From the NCBI RefSeq assembly GCF_923079645.1, contig NZ_CAKLPY010000002.1, positions 434,001-498,000 of the forward strand: DNA of 64,000 bases, written 5' to 3'. The notes beneath the pieces are model-generated. The model did not search any database. It was not told the origin of the DNA and was given only the letters and a program-made list of their open reading frames with translations. This document shows, piece after piece, positions 27,297 through 37,987 of the stretch; position 1 is the first letter of the stretch; each line of letters opens with the position of its first letter. Made by a program: the position numbers and the translations under genes. This DNA comes from Emticicia aquatica (GTDB lineage: Bacteria; Bacteroidota; Bacteroidia; Cytophagales; Spirosomataceae).

Positions 27297-29693
27297 TTAT
27301 TCTGTTTTTAAACTTTTTACAGGATTCATTAAAGCTGCTCGAATAGACTGCCAACCAACAGTAAATAAGGCAATACAAATGGTAATAAGTGCCGTAAAGG
27401 CAAAAATCCACCAATTAAAATCTGCTCTATACGGATATTTTTCAAGCCATTTTTGAGTAGAAAAATATGCCAGTGGAAATGAAAAGATAAATGACAAACA
27501 AACAAGCTTGATAAAATCGGTCGAAAGTAGCGTTACAATACTTGCAATTGACGCTCCTAAAACCTTACGAATTCCGATTTCTTTGGTGCGTTTTTCGGCA
27601 GAAAGAGTAGCCAATCCAAACAATCCAATACAAGAAATAAATATCGTTAAAACCGCTCCAAAAAGCATAATTTGCTTCCATTTCGCTTCAGATTCGTAGC
27701 TTTTAAGGTTTTCTGCTTCCTTAAATTTATATTCGTACGAACTAATCGGAAATACTTGTTTAAAGATTTTTGCGATGTGTGCTAAGGTTATCGTTTCGGT
27801 ATTGGGTTTTATTTTGATAAAAACTTTACCATAATCATTCTTCGGTTTCATGGTAAATAATTGTGAACCAATTTTTTCATTTAATGACGCAAAATGATAG
27901 TCTTTCACAACACCTACAACCGAATATTTTGTATTATTATCGTACCAAAAATTAACAATTTGTCCAATAGGCTTTTTCCAACCTGCTTCTTTTACAAATG
28001 TTTCATTGACCAAAACCGAATTAGTCGAATCTGAAGGGAATTCTGGCGAGAAGTTTCTTCCTTCAACAATCGGAATTTTTAGCATCGGCAAATAACTAGG
28101 GTTAACCGTTTCGTACGCAAAACTCAGTTGTTTTTCGCCATTAACTTTGGCAACTGTTCCCCAAAAACCACCATTTTTTGGAGCTACATCAATAATATTT
28201 GGATTTTTTAGCAATTCATCCTTAAACAACTGAGCTTCTTGGTGCTTCATATTCCATTTCTCAACCATAATCAGGTTTTTATCGTCATAGCCTAACTCTT
28301 TGGTAGTCAAGTAATTGAACTGCAAATAAATTGTAATTGTGGCAATAATTAAAAATGAAGCCAAGCCAAATTGAAGCACAACTAAACTCTTTTGAAGATA
28401 GTTTTTTCCTGATAAATTAAATCTTCCGTAAAGTGTTTGCACTGGATTATAACCTGATAATACCAACGCTGGGTAAAATCCTGCCAATAAACTTGTCAAG
28501 AAAAAGATACCGATATAACTCAAAACCAATTTTATATCAAACAAATATGAAAGAGCTAAGGCTTTGTTAGACAAATGATTAAAAGTTGGCAGTGTCAATT
28601 CGACTAATAAAATAGCCAATAAAAAGGCAATCAAACATAGTGTAAATGATTCGCCCAAAAACTGAAAAATGAGCTGTTGGCGGTCGCCACCTACTACTTT
28701 TCTGACGCCAATTTCTTTGGCACGTTTGAGCGAACGAGCCACCGTTAAATTAACAAAATTGATACAAGCAATGATTAAAATAAAAATAGCGATTCCTGCT
28801 AAAATGTAAGAAAAGGTCGGATTACTCGCATCTTGCAGACCATTGCTTGCTATAAACTGCGTGCTTAAATGCAAGTCCGACAGCGGTTGTAACAAATACC
28901 GAGTTGATTCTTTTATACCATAGTCTTTGGCCATGCGTTTCATTGCTTCTTTGGCGTCAGTTTCATAAACTCGTTTCATCTTGGCAACTACATTTTTGTC
29001 ATCAGATTTTGGGTCGAGCAGCACAAAAGTGTTTTGAAAGAAATTAAACCAATTATCAGTATTTTGAAACTCTTCTTTTGCTACAACATTCGGAATCAAG
29101 CAGTCAAATTTGATAGATGAATTTTGCGGACACGCCTGCGTAACACCTGTAACTACAAAAGGTTCAAATTTGTCATTTTCCATCACTTCGATGGTTTTTC
29201 CTAAAACATTTGTTGAATTGAAATATTTCTCAGCCATTTTTTCTGAAATAACAATTGTCTTTGGCTGTAAAAGTGCTGTTTGTGGATTGCCAGTGATAAG
29301 TGGAAAAGTGAAAATCGAAAAGAAATTTGAATCTACGGCCAACATTTCTTGGCTCGTGATTTCGGTAGCTTTACGAATATTTCTTGTATCAGATTTTATC
29401 CGCACAAAAGCCTTTATTTCAGGAATACTTTCCTTGAATTTTGGTCCTTGTAAATGACCAGTATTTCCATCACTGCTTTTTACACTTCCATCAGGATTTA
29501 TCCATTGGTTGACAATGCGATAAATATTCGGATTATTGGCATGAAAACGGTCATAACTCACTTCATCTTTGCTGTACAAAATGATGAGCATCGTGGCGGC
29601 CAAGCCAATAGCCAAGCCAGCAATGTTGATAAAACTATATACTTTATTCCGAAAAAGATTTCGGATAGCGATTTTGAAATAATTGCTTATCAT
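27297..29693 (-). CDS. FtsX/MacB-type ABC permease (fourth in array)
   Basis: 798 residues with the double MacB_PCD-FtsX layout. FKIAIRNLFRNKVYSF precedes the first helix; FtsX unit 1 has AKEIGVRKVVGGDRQQL and unit 2 has KEIGIRKVLGASIASI, ending AALMNPVKSLKTE. Periplasmic domain 1 spans about 50-275 and domain 2 about 440-665. The start codon is only three bases after the stop of the preceding permease (29697), so the two genes are translationally linked. No ATPase motif is present. Confidence 0.92.
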   Translation of the reverse strand: MISNYFKIAIRNLFRNKVYSFINIAGLAIGLAATMLIILYSKDEVSYDRFHANNPNIYRIVNQWINPDGSVKSSDGNTGHLQGPKFKESIPEIKAFVRIKSDTRNIRKATEITSQEMLAVDSNFFSIFTFPLITGNPQTALLQPKTIVISEKMAEKYFNSTNVLGKTIEVMENDKFEPFVVTGVTQACPQNSSIKFDCLIPNVVAKEEFQNTDNWFNFFQNTFVLLDPKSDDKNVVAKMKRVYETDAKEAMKRMAKDYGIKESTRYLLQPLSDLHLSTQFIASNGLQDASNPTFSYILAGIAIFILIIACINFVNLTVARSLKRAKEIGVRKVVGGDRQQLIFQFLGESFTLCLIAFLLAILLVELTLPTFNHLSNKALALSYLFDIKLVLSYIGIFFLTSLLAGFYPALVLSGYNPVQTLYGRFNLSGKNYLQKSLVVLQFGLASFLIIATITIYLQFNYLTTKELGYDDKNLIMVEKWNMKHQEAQLFKDELLKNPNIIDVAPKNGGFWGTVAKVNGEKQLSFAYETVNPSYLPMLKIPIVEGRNFSPEFPSDSTNSVLVNETFVKEAGWKKPIGQIVNFWYDNNTKYSVVGVVKDYHFASLNEKIGSQLFTMKPKNDYGKVFIKIKPNTETITLAHIAKIFKQVFPISSYEYKFKEAENLKSYESEAKWKQIMLFGAVLTIFISCIGLFGLATLSAEKRTKEIGIRKVLGASIASIVTLLSTDFIKLVCLSFIFSFPLAYFSTQKWLEKYPYRADFNWWIFAFTALITICIALFTVGWQSIRAALMNPVKSLKTE

Positions 29694-29696
29694 AAT

Positions 29697-32090
29697 TTAT
29701 TCCGTTTTTAAAGATTTTACAGGATTCATCAGAGCCGCTTTAATGGCTCGATAACTGACTGTTAATAAGGTCATTAGTAAAACTAAAACAAGCACGACAA
29801 CGAATATCCCAAAGCCAATATCTATCTTATAATCTTTGTAGTTTTCGAGCCATTGACTCATCCCATAAAAGGCTATTGGTGAAGCGATTACGCAAGAAAT
29901 AATGACTAAAATAATAAAGTCTTTTGAAAGTAAACCCCAAAGATTGGTAACTGATGCCCCCAAAACTTTACGAATACCAATCTCCTTCGTGCGTTGCTCA
30001 GCCATGAAAGAGGCCAATCCAAATAAGCCTAAACAAGAAATAAAAATGGCAAGAATCGAAACAATCAGAGCCAAATTTCCTATCAATTCTTCATAATTAA
30101 ACTTTTTGGCATATTCTTTATCAGCAAATTTGTAGTCAAAAGGATAGGCAGGATTATATTTATCAAAAATGGGTTGGATTTTTTTGATTGCTTCCGAAAC
30201 TGACACGTTGGGGTTTATTCTGACAGAAATAAAATTGACCCAATCTTTATCAAAAATGATGGCTAATGGTCTGATTGCCTCAAAAGGCGATTGCATATTT
30301 ACATCAGGAATGAGCCCTACAACAGTAAAATTTTTGCCATCTTTTTTCAATATTTCACCAATTGGATTTGTCAAACTCATTCGTTTGGCAGCAGCTTCGT
30401 TCAAAATTACGCCTAACGAATCTGTTGTAAATTCTCTTGAAAAATCTCGTCCTTCTTTGAGTTTGATACCAATGGTTTTGGCATAATCATAATTTGTGGC
30501 AATCATATTGAATAACGCTCCTTTGTCTTCGGGTTTTGAGTTTTTCCACTCCCAGCCATTCTGATTACTCCAAATTTGGGTAGGTGGTGAGCTTGATTTG
30601 CAAACCGATGTGACCATCCCAGAAGACAAAAGTTCATTTCGAAGTGGCTCAAAGTTTTTCTTTAAATCATCAGAAGAATTTACCGAAACTAAACCGCTCA
30701 GATTAAATCCTATTGGGCGATTTTTGCCATGTTGAATTTGTTGGTAAATGATAATTGTACCAATCATCAGCACGATTGAAAAAGTAAACTGTAAAACAAC
30801 CAACATTTTGCGTGGCAAAGCAGCGTTTTTTCCTACATGAACACCGCCTTTGAGAATCTTGACGGGGTTGAAAGAAGACAAATAAAGTGCAGGATAACTT
30901 CCTGCCAAAAGACCTGTAAATAATGTAAAAACAAGCGTAATTACCCAAAAAATAAGATTCCCGAATTGAATCGTCATCGCTTTTTCGGTAAGATTATTAA
31001 AAAATGGTAAAGTAAAAAACACCAAAATCAAGGCAAAAACTAAAGCTATGAAAGCAATCAACAAAGATTCACTTAAAAACTGTCCGATGAGTTGCTCACG
31101 TGCTGAGCCAACTGCTTTTCTCACACCCACTTCTTTGGCTCGTTTTTCTGAACGAGCCGTGCTCAAATTCATAAAATTAATACAAGCAATGACCAAGACA
31201 AATAGTCCAAAAATGCCAAATAACTTTATATATTTGATAAATCCACCTACATTTTTTCCTTCTTCAAACTCAGAATAAAGTCTCCATTTCGCCATTGGAT
31301 GAAGGAAAACCTCTGGTTTTATTGATGTTTTCATCAATGGATTTTCTGTTACACGACTCAAAACAAAATCTTTAATTTTGGTGTTTGTTTTTTCAAAACT
31401 TACACCATCTTTTAATTGCACAAAAGTTTGAAAAGAATTGTTCTGCCATTCTGTTTTTGCAATTTTTGCGTAATCAGGTTGTAATCTTTCTATCAATAAC
31501 CAAGGCACTAAATAATCAAATTGTAGGGTTGCGTTTTTGGGTTGTTTGGCTACTACGGCAGTTACTTTCAAGTCAGTTTGATTATTCATTTTAAGAGTTT
31601 TGCCGATAGGGTCTTGTTTCCCAAAAATTATTTCGGCAGTTTCGTCGGTCAAAACAATCGAATATGGTTCTTTTAATGGGTTTTTATCACCATTTAAAAT
31701 TTTGAAAGAAAATATCTCAATGGCCTCATCGCCAATAAAAAATCCATCTTTTAAGAATTTTTTATTGCCAACTACGAAAGAGTTATTACTCCCCCAGTCG
31801 CACATAGCTACTGCTTGAAAATCGGGGTAATTATTTTTTAGTTCATCGCCCATTCCAAAGGGCAAAGCTAGTTGCGAACCACGATGCCCATCAAAAGTTT
31901 GGTGCATCATTACTTGATAAACTGATTCATAGTTTTTGTGGTGCTTATTAGCCGAAAATTCATCGTAAATCCAAAGCCCAACGAGCATCGCCACGGCCAT
32001 GCCTACTGCTAGTCCACCAATGTTAATGAATGAATAAACCTTATTCTTAATAAGGTTTCGGAAGGCGATTTTTAAGTAATTGCGTATCAT
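29697..32090 (-). CDS. FtsX/MacB-type ABC permease (third in array)
   Basis: 797 residues. The N-terminus YLKIAFRNLIKNKVYSF, first helix AVGMAVAMLVGLWIYDEF, FtsX unit 1 with AKEVGVRKAVGSAREQL, unit 2 with KEIGIRKVLGASVTNL, and end AALMNPVKSLKTE. It is clearly closest to the permease at 32995-35388: both have the GLW-YDE first-loop pattern, the same length and YLSSF.PVK.LKG in the middle, which points to a fairly recent duplication. The esterase gene lies between these two sister copies. Confidence 0.92.
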   Translation of the reverse strand: MIRNYLKIAFRNLIKNKVYSFINIGGLAVGMAVAMLVGLWIYDEFSANKHHKNYESVYQVMMHQTFDGHRGSQLALPFGMGDELKNNYPDFQAVAMCDWGSNNSFVVGNKKFLKDGFFIGDEAIEIFSFKILNGDKNPLKEPYSIVLTDETAEIIFGKQDPIGKTLKMNNQTDLKVTAVVAKQPKNATLQFDYLVPWLLIERLQPDYAKIAKTEWQNNSFQTFVQLKDGVSFEKTNTKIKDFVLSRVTENPLMKTSIKPEVFLHPMAKWRLYSEFEEGKNVGGFIKYIKLFGIFGLFVLVIACINFMNLSTARSEKRAKEVGVRKAVGSAREQLIGQFLSESLLIAFIALVFALILVFFTLPFFNNLTEKAMTIQFGNLIFWVITLVFTLFTGLLAGSYPALYLSSFNPVKILKGGVHVGKNAALPRKMLVVLQFTFSIVLMIGTIIIYQQIQHGKNRPIGFNLSGLVSVNSSDDLKKNFEPLRNELLSSGMVTSVCKSSSPPTQIWSNQNGWEWKNSKPEDKGALFNMIATNYDYAKTIGIKLKEGRDFSREFTTDSLGVILNEAAAKRMSLTNPIGEILKKDGKNFTVVGLIPDVNMQSPFEAIRPLAIIFDKDWVNFISVRINPNVSVSEAIKKIQPIFDKYNPAYPFDYKFADKEYAKKFNYEELIGNLALIVSILAIFISCLGLFGLASFMAEQRTKEIGIRKVLGASVTNLWGLLSKDFIILVIISCVIASPIAFYGMSQWLENYKDYKIDIGFGIFVVVLVLVLLMTLLTVSYRAIKAALMNPVKSLKTE

Positions 32091-32128
32091 AATATTTTTT
32101 CATTGTAGTATAATTTCAAAAATCATAC

Positions 32129-32980
32129 TTAATTTTTTTTAATCTGAAAATCTTTAAAAATATCCTTGATTCCGTAATAAGTTCCAGGAAACACTATTGT
32201 TCCATGCGTTTCATTGGGTAACTCTAAGTAACTATACACTAAATTTTTAGGGCGTTTATTTGCTAAATAATCTAGTAATTCAACATTTGCTGGAAAACGA
32301 ACAGGTATTTTTATATCTTTTCGACATTCAAATATTTTACCTTTAAAAGTTGAATTATTACTCAAAAACGTCATAAGTTCTTGTCCAATTTTGCCTTTAT
32401 TCCACCAGGTACTTCCATCAATTGAAATAATTGCTTGAAAAAGATTTGGCTTTTTATATAATGAATAATATGCTAACAAACCGCCAGTAGAATGCCCAAT
32501 TAGCACGTTATACGCTTGTGTTCTATATTTTTTATCAATCGTTTGAATCAATTCTTTCTCCAAATATTCGAGAAAATTATCTGCACCTCCGCCATTATTT
32601 AAGTCTTGCGTTTGTCCTGAATCTTCATCTACTTTTGGCGAAAAATCTCTTCCTCTATTATTCGTTGTGATACCTACTACAATACAATTAGGAGCGATTC
32701 CACTTTGAGCCAATAAACTTGAAGCCTCAGTTGTAAATGAAAAATAATATTCTCCATCTAAAACATAAATCACTGGGTATCTTTCAGTATTTTTCTCGTA
32801 ATCATCAGGTAGATACACAAATACTTTGCATTTTTCTTTCAACACCTGAGATTCAATCGTAAAATCTGTCATGCCACTTTTTGTATAAGCAAATTGTGCA
32901 AGCGTAGTATTTACAGACAGGAATGTTAATACGCTAAACTTAAAAATTATTTCAAGTTTTTTTTTGATTGTTAATTCCAT
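32129..32980 (-). CDS. exported alpha/beta-hydrolase (esterase D/IroE-like) inside the permease array
   Basis: 283 residues from ATG 32978-32980, which yields a basic N-terminus and signal peptide (KKKLEIIFKFSVLTFLSVNTTLAQ). The COG2819 fold is recognisable: VFVYLPDDYEKNTERYPVIYVLDGEYYF, CIVVGITTNNRGRDFSP, the nucleophile elbow GHSTGG (about residue 160) and a late His in NETHGTIVFPG. Relatives cleave siderophores, acyl esters or formylglutathione. The reading frame is open 132 bases further upstream into the neighbouring permease gene, but that part is not conserved. It starts 14 bases after the permease at 32995, so it is cotranscribed. Confidence 0.88.
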   Translation of the reverse strand: MELTIKKKLEIIFKFSVLTFLSVNTTLAQFAYTKSGMTDFTIESQVLKEKCKVFVYLPDDYEKNTERYPVIYVLDGEYYFSFTTEASSLLAQSGIAPNCIVVGITTNNRGRDFSPKVDEDSGQTQDLNNGGGADNFLEYLEKELIQTIDKKYRTQAYNVLIGHSTGGLLAYYSLYKKPNLFQAIISIDGSTWWNKGKIGQELMTFLSNNSTFKGKIFECRKDIKIPVRFPANVELLDYLANKRPKNLVYSYLELPNETHGTIVFPGTYYGIKDIFKDFQIKKN

Positions 32981-32994
32981 AGGTTTGTTTTGAT

Positions 32995-35388
32995 TTATTC
33001 TGACCGCAAACTTTTCACAGGATTCATCACCGCCGCTTTGATAGCTTGGAAACTTACTGTCAATAACGTAATGCTCAATGCACCAAGACCCGTCAGGACA
33101 AAAATCCACCACGAAATATCAGTTCGGAAAGTATATTTTTGTGTCCATTGATTCATAAAATAATAAGCAATAGGCGAAGCGATGAATAGTGAAATGATAA
33201 CTAAAATCACAAAATCTTTCGACAATAACGCCCATAAATTTGTAACTGACGCTCCCAATACTTTTCTTACGCCAATTTCTTTGGTACGTTGTTCGGCCAC
33301 AAACGATGCCAAACCAAAAAGCCCTAAACAGCTAATAAAAATGGCGAGAATAGCAAAAAATGTAGCTAATTTGCCAACTCTTTCTTCATCACCAAATTTT
33401 CTGGCATAATCTTCGTCCACAAATTTGTATTCAAAAGGTTGAGCAGGATTGTATTTTTGAAAGACTTCTTCTATTTTACTCAATGATTCACTCGCACTTT
33501 TTTCGGGATTAAGCTTTAAAATAAGCACATTTCCTTCATCTCTGGTTAAGTGAAAAATCGAAGCACGAGACGGCTCATAAGGCGACTCGATAACCATATT
33601 TTTAACTACGCCAATTACTTTATAGGGTTTTCCTTCCCACTTGATAATTTCATCAATGGCTGCCGATGCATTTTTGTAGCCAATAAATTTCACAGAAGCT
33701 TCATTCAAAACAAAAGCCAAAGAATCAGAAACATAATCTCTCGAAAAATCTCTTCCAGCTACAAATTGCCAACCAATCGTTTTACCATATTCGTGCGTTA
33801 CATTATTATTCGGAAAATCAACCGCTTGATTTGGGTCTTTTCCTTTCCAATCGAAGCCGCCGTTGGTGTTCCAATGTTCGGTTAATGGGCTACCCGATTC
33901 GGCCATATCTACAATTGCTCCTGCTTTTTTTAATTCATCTCGAACTACATCAAAATGCTTGTGTATATCATTTGTTTGTTGGAAAATATTTATCAACCCA
34001 TCTCGACTATATCCTACTGGACGATTTTTAGCAAATTGAATTTGTCTGAAAACGACAATTGTACCGATAATCAAAGTTACCGAAACAGTAAATTGAACAA
34101 CCACCAAGATTTTTCGTGGAATTGAAGCAAAACGCCCCACTCTAAATGTGCCTTTTAATACTTTTACTGGTTGAAATGAAGATAAATATAATGCAGGATA
34201 ACTTCCAGCGATCAAGCCTGTAAGGATGCTAAAAACGATTCCGAGCAACCAAAAAACTGGATTTGACCATAAAATAGACATTTTTTTATCTGATAAATCA
34301 TTAAAAAATGGCAATATTAGCTGTACTAATAAAATCGATAAAACAAAAGCAAAGGCAACAACAAGCAATGATTCGCTAAAAAACTGACTTATAAGCTGTC
34401 CACGCACCGAACCGATTGCTTTTCTTATTCCAACTTCTTTTGCACGTTTTTCACTACGAGCTGTACTTAAATTCATAAAGTTTATACATGCCAAAAGCAA
34501 CACAAAAACGCCGATAATTCCAAAAAGCCACACAAATTCGATACGTCCACCTACGTTTATTCCTTCTTTAAATTCTCCATATAAATGCCATTTTGACATT
34601 GGATGTAGAATAACTTCGGGTTTGTATTTTGCTTCGTCTTTGTTGAGTTTATTTAATTTTACATTTTTTATCTTGGCAGAAACCTTGTCCATATCAGCAT
34701 TGTCGGCAATTTGTGCGAATGTTTGCGTAAAATTGCTTCCCCAAGGATTTTCCATCTTTTTAATCCATTCGTTAGTAATCAAATACAATTCCCAAGGCAT
34801 CAAATACGACACATTTTTTAACGTTGAATTATGTGGTAAATCCTCGTAAACACCAGTAACTTTTACATCATATTTATTATCAACCTTAATAATTTTATCC
34901 ATTGGGTCGGTATCGCCAAAATAGGTTTTTGCAACCGACTCAGATAATAAAATTGAGTATGGTTCTTTCAAGCCTGCACGAGTACCTTTCAGCATTTTTA
35001 GTGAAAGCATTTCGGTGACTTGCGGTTCAAAAAAACTACCATTTTTTGTAAATTTCTTTTCACCAACTTTCAAAATATGGCTTGAATTCCACGAAGATTG
35101 CAACACATACTTAAAATCACTGCCATAGTTTATACGAATTTCTTCGGCCATTACGGCGGGCATTGAATTATACGTTTCTTTCTTTCCATTAAATGATTGA
35201 TGCTGCTTAACTTGAGCTATTCGCTCATAATTTTCATGGTTTTGGTCGAAAGTCAATTCATCATACATCCAGAGTCCAATAAGTATAGCAACAGCCATAC
35301 CTGTGGCTAAACCAAAGATATTGATGAATGAATAAACCTTGTTTTTAACAAGGTTTCGGAGGGCGATTTTGAAATAATTTTTTATCAT
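32995..35388 (-). CDS. FtsX/MacB-type ABC permease (second in array)
   Basis: 797 residues. FKIALRNLVKNKVYSF, first helix TGMAVAILIGLWMYDEL, FtsX unit 1 with AKEVGIRKAIGSVRGQL, unit 2 with KEIGVRKVLGASVTNL, and end AAVMNPVKSLRSE. It is the sister copy of the permease at 29697-32090. Periplasmic domains span about 50-275 and 440-660. No nucleotide-binding motif is present. It follows the first permease by 70 bases and precedes the esterase by 14. Confidence 0.92.
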   Translation of the reverse strand: MIKNYFKIALRNLVKNKVYSFINIFGLATGMAVAILIGLWMYDELTFDQNHENYERIAQVKQHQSFNGKKETYNSMPAVMAEEIRINYGSDFKYVLQSSWNSSHILKVGEKKFTKNGSFFEPQVTEMLSLKMLKGTRAGLKEPYSILLSESVAKTYFGDTDPMDKIIKVDNKYDVKVTGVYEDLPHNSTLKNVSYLMPWELYLITNEWIKKMENPWGSNFTQTFAQIADNADMDKVSAKIKNVKLNKLNKDEAKYKPEVILHPMSKWHLYGEFKEGINVGGRIEFVWLFGIIGVFVLLLACINFMNLSTARSEKRAKEVGIRKAIGSVRGQLISQFFSESLLVVAFAFVLSILLVQLILPFFNDLSDKKMSILWSNPVFWLLGIVFSILTGLIAGSYPALYLSSFQPVKVLKGTFRVGRFASIPRKILVVVQFTVSVTLIIGTIVVFRQIQFAKNRPVGYSRDGLINIFQQTNDIHKHFDVVRDELKKAGAIVDMAESGSPLTEHWNTNGGFDWKGKDPNQAVDFPNNNVTHEYGKTIGWQFVAGRDFSRDYVSDSLAFVLNEASVKFIGYKNASAAIDEIIKWEGKPYKVIGVVKNMVIESPYEPSRASIFHLTRDEGNVLILKLNPEKSASESLSKIEEVFQKYNPAQPFEYKFVDEDYARKFGDEERVGKLATFFAILAIFISCLGLFGLASFVAEQRTKEIGVRKVLGASVTNLWALLSKDFVILVIISLFIASPIAYYFMNQWTQKYTFRTDISWWIFVLTGLGALSITLLTVSFQAIKAAVMNPVKSLRSE

Positions 35389-35458
35389 AGCTTTTTCATA
35401 ATTTTTGTAATAGCGTTGGGTAAAAGTTTGTGTAGAAGAAATCTTGTTACAATTTTAA

Positions 35459-37888
35459 TTAATCTGATTTCAGACTTTTTACTGGATTCATTATCGCTGC
35501 TCTTATTGCTTGAAAACTCACTGTTAATAATGCAACTACGATTGCCGAAACACCTGCTAAAGCAAAAATCCACCACGAAATTTCGACTTTGTATTCAAAA
35601 TTTTGCAACCATTTATTCATCAAATAATAAGCAATCGGGCTGGCAATAATGATAGAAATAAAGACTAATTTTATAAAATCTTTACTCAATAAAGTTGTGA
35701 TACTAAATATACTTGCTCCTAATACTTTTCGGATACCAATTTCTTTTATACGGCTTTCGGCCGTGAAAGTTGCCAAACCAAATAAGCCTAAACAGGCAAT
35801 AATAATTGCCCAAATAGAAGCAGTTGTAAATATTTTGCTGTATTGTTGTTCCGAAAAATATTGTCTATTAAAATTATCATCAACAAAGAAATATTCGTAA
35901 GGATTACCCGCAAAATAGGTTTTATAGAGTTTTTCTAAACTAGCTATTTTTTCTTGCACATTATCGGGCGTTAGTCTCACCGTAAAATATGTTGTATTGT
36001 TTTGTGGATAAAAAATGATTGGGTCAATGGCTCTCTGAACGCCCACATGGTGATAATTTTTTACCACACCAACAATTTCTAATTGTCTTTCATCCCACTG
36101 AATCCGAGTCCGAATGGCTTCTTCTGGCGTAGCAAAACCTAGTGCTGCAATTGCTGTTTCGTTCAATAAAACTTTGCTATTTTTATCCCATTCTACATTG
36201 CATTCGGCTTCCGTAAAATTTCGACCAGCTTTCAATTCGATACCATAGGTTTTTAAAAATCTATCTCCAATTATTGCAAACGAATACGTTTTGAGTTCAT
36301 CGCCTAGTTTTGATTTTGGCTGAGTAAAACCACCCGTCATAAAATTATACCAGCGGCTTGGCACTGCTCCCGAAGCACAGTAATCTTTCACAAAACTTTG
36401 TTGAGAAAGTTCGTCAATAAAAGCTGCTTTGCGAGCCTTATAGCTGCTATCTTTACCAACTTCTGCTCCTTGAATAACTAATAATTGGTTGGTATTCATG
36501 CCTAAATCTTTGTTTTGCATAAACTTTAATTGTCTATAAATCAGCACCGTACCAAGTATTAGCATGATTGATATTGTAAACTGAGAAACAACCAACGATT
36601 TACGCAAAAAAGCTCCCTTTGACCGTTTATTAAACTTACCTTTTAGGGTTTCAATCGGATTAAAATTTGATAAAACATACGCCGTTAATGCTCCAGAAAA
36701 AACTGAACCAAGCAATAATAAGCCTAAACTAAATACCCAAACTGGCGATATTTGAAGCGTATCAATAGATAAATTTTTACCAATTAATTCATTAAATATA
36801 GGTTGTAATAAACTCACAAAAACAATTGATAAACCAAAACCAAGTGCATTAACAAGTAAAGATTCACCCAAAAACTGAGCAATTAGATTGGCTTGTGTAG
36901 CTCCAACAACTTTTCTGACACCAACCTCATTGGCACGTTTTAAGGAATTGGCTGTTGAAAGATTGATATAATTAAACCAAGCAATAATCAAGATTAAAAA
37001 GGCTATTCCGCCTAACATATAAATGTATTTTAGATTGCCTGTTGTTTGCAAGTCATCACTAAACGATTCACTTAAATGAACATTAGCAAATGCTTGTAAA
37101 CGGAATCTAGTACCATCATTTTCTTTACCTAATTGCTGGCGAAGTTTGGTTAATTTTGTTTCAAAAGCTTTATGATTTACCCCTTTATTAAGTAGAAAAA
37201 AAGTATTGATGTATTGCGAGTCAAGGTTATCCAATCTCGCCCAACCGTTGTCATTTAAGTTTGCTGGATTTTTAAGTGTTTCAAGTGAAAATACCATATC
37301 ATAACGGATATCCGAATTTTCGAGCATATCAGCATAAATACCTTCAACTGTATAAGCTGCATTTCCAAATTGGTTATTGAGTGTTAGCACTTGGCCAATT
37401 GGATTTTCAGTACCAAAATATTTTTTTGCCGAAGATTCTGACATAAAAACAACATTTGGCTTTTGTAATGATTTTGCATTACCTGATTTTATTGGAAAAC
37501 TAAAAAACTCAAAGAAATTTCCCTCTACAAAACCAATACTATTTTCACGAAAAGGCTCGCTGCCTTCTGTTATTTTTTTTACTACTCCTTTCGAAACACC
37601 TTCTTCAAAACGACAAAAATCTTTGATTTCTGGAAAATTTTCTTTGGCTTTTAAAGCCCAACCTGGTTCAATTTCTGGCCAAGTTTCTCCTTTCGGATTT
37701 TGGTTTAAAAGTCGATAAATATTTGGCAAATTTGCATGAAAACCATTAACACTTTTTTCAAGACTAATATATTCAAGAATGAATAAAAAAGCAGAAATAC
37801 CCATAGCTAAACCAACGATATTGATGAAGCTATAAACCTTGTTACGTACAAGATTTCGAAAAGCAATTTTGATGTAGTTTCGTAGCAT
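35459..37888 (-). CDS. FtsX/MacB-type ABC permease (first in array)
   Basis: 809 residues. YIKIAFRNLVRNKVYSF and first helix GLAMGISAFLFILEYI, FtsX unit 1 with ANEVGVRKVVGATQANL, unit 2 with KEIGIRKVLGASIFSI, and end AAIMNPVKSLKSD. It is the permease nearest to the ATPase gene (99 bases downstream of it), and so the most likely cognate partner. Domain order is helix, MacB_PCD, FtsX, helix, MacB_PCD, FtsX. Confidence 0.92.
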   Translation of the reverse strand: MLRNYIKIAFRNLVRNKVYSFINIVGLAMGISAFLFILEYISLEKSVNGFHANLPNIYRLLNQNPKGETWPEIEPGWALKAKENFPEIKDFCRFEEGVSKGVVKKITEGSEPFRENSIGFVEGNFFEFFSFPIKSGNAKSLQKPNVVFMSESSAKKYFGTENPIGQVLTLNNQFGNAAYTVEGIYADMLENSDIRYDMVFSLETLKNPANLNDNGWARLDNLDSQYINTFFLLNKGVNHKAFETKLTKLRQQLGKENDGTRFRLQAFANVHLSESFSDDLQTTGNLKYIYMLGGIAFLILIIAWFNYINLSTANSLKRANEVGVRKVVGATQANLIAQFLGESLLVNALGFGLSIVFVSLLQPIFNELIGKNLSIDTLQISPVWVFSLGLLLLGSVFSGALTAYVLSNFNPIETLKGKFNKRSKGAFLRKSLVVSQFTISIMLILGTVLIYRQLKFMQNKDLGMNTNQLLVIQGAEVGKDSSYKARKAAFIDELSQQSFVKDYCASGAVPSRWYNFMTGGFTQPKSKLGDELKTYSFAIIGDRFLKTYGIELKAGRNFTEAECNVEWDKNSKVLLNETAIAALGFATPEEAIRTRIQWDERQLEIVGVVKNYHHVGVQRAIDPIIFYPQNNTTYFTVRLTPDNVQEKIASLEKLYKTYFAGNPYEYFFVDDNFNRQYFSEQQYSKIFTTASIWAIIIACLGLFGLATFTAESRIKEIGIRKVLGASIFSITTLLSKDFIKLVFISIIIASPIAYYLMNKWLQNFEYKVEISWWIFALAGVSAIVVALLTVSFQAIRAAIMNPVKSLKSD

Positions 37889-37987
37889 GAAGGTATTTGT
37901 AATTAGCTGTTAGTGAAAAAATGATTTTTTTATTTTCAAACAATTAATAAAAAACTAAAAACTGCCAGTTAGTAGTCCAAAACTTAT

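Noticed and set aside
32981-33112. N-terminal extension of the esterase
   Set aside because: It overlaps the conserved C-terminus of the upstream permease and would place the signal peptide internally.
35389-35458. Independent promoter between permeases one and two
   Set aside because: No TAnnTTTG box or sigma-54-like element is visible in the gap; cotranscription is simpler.
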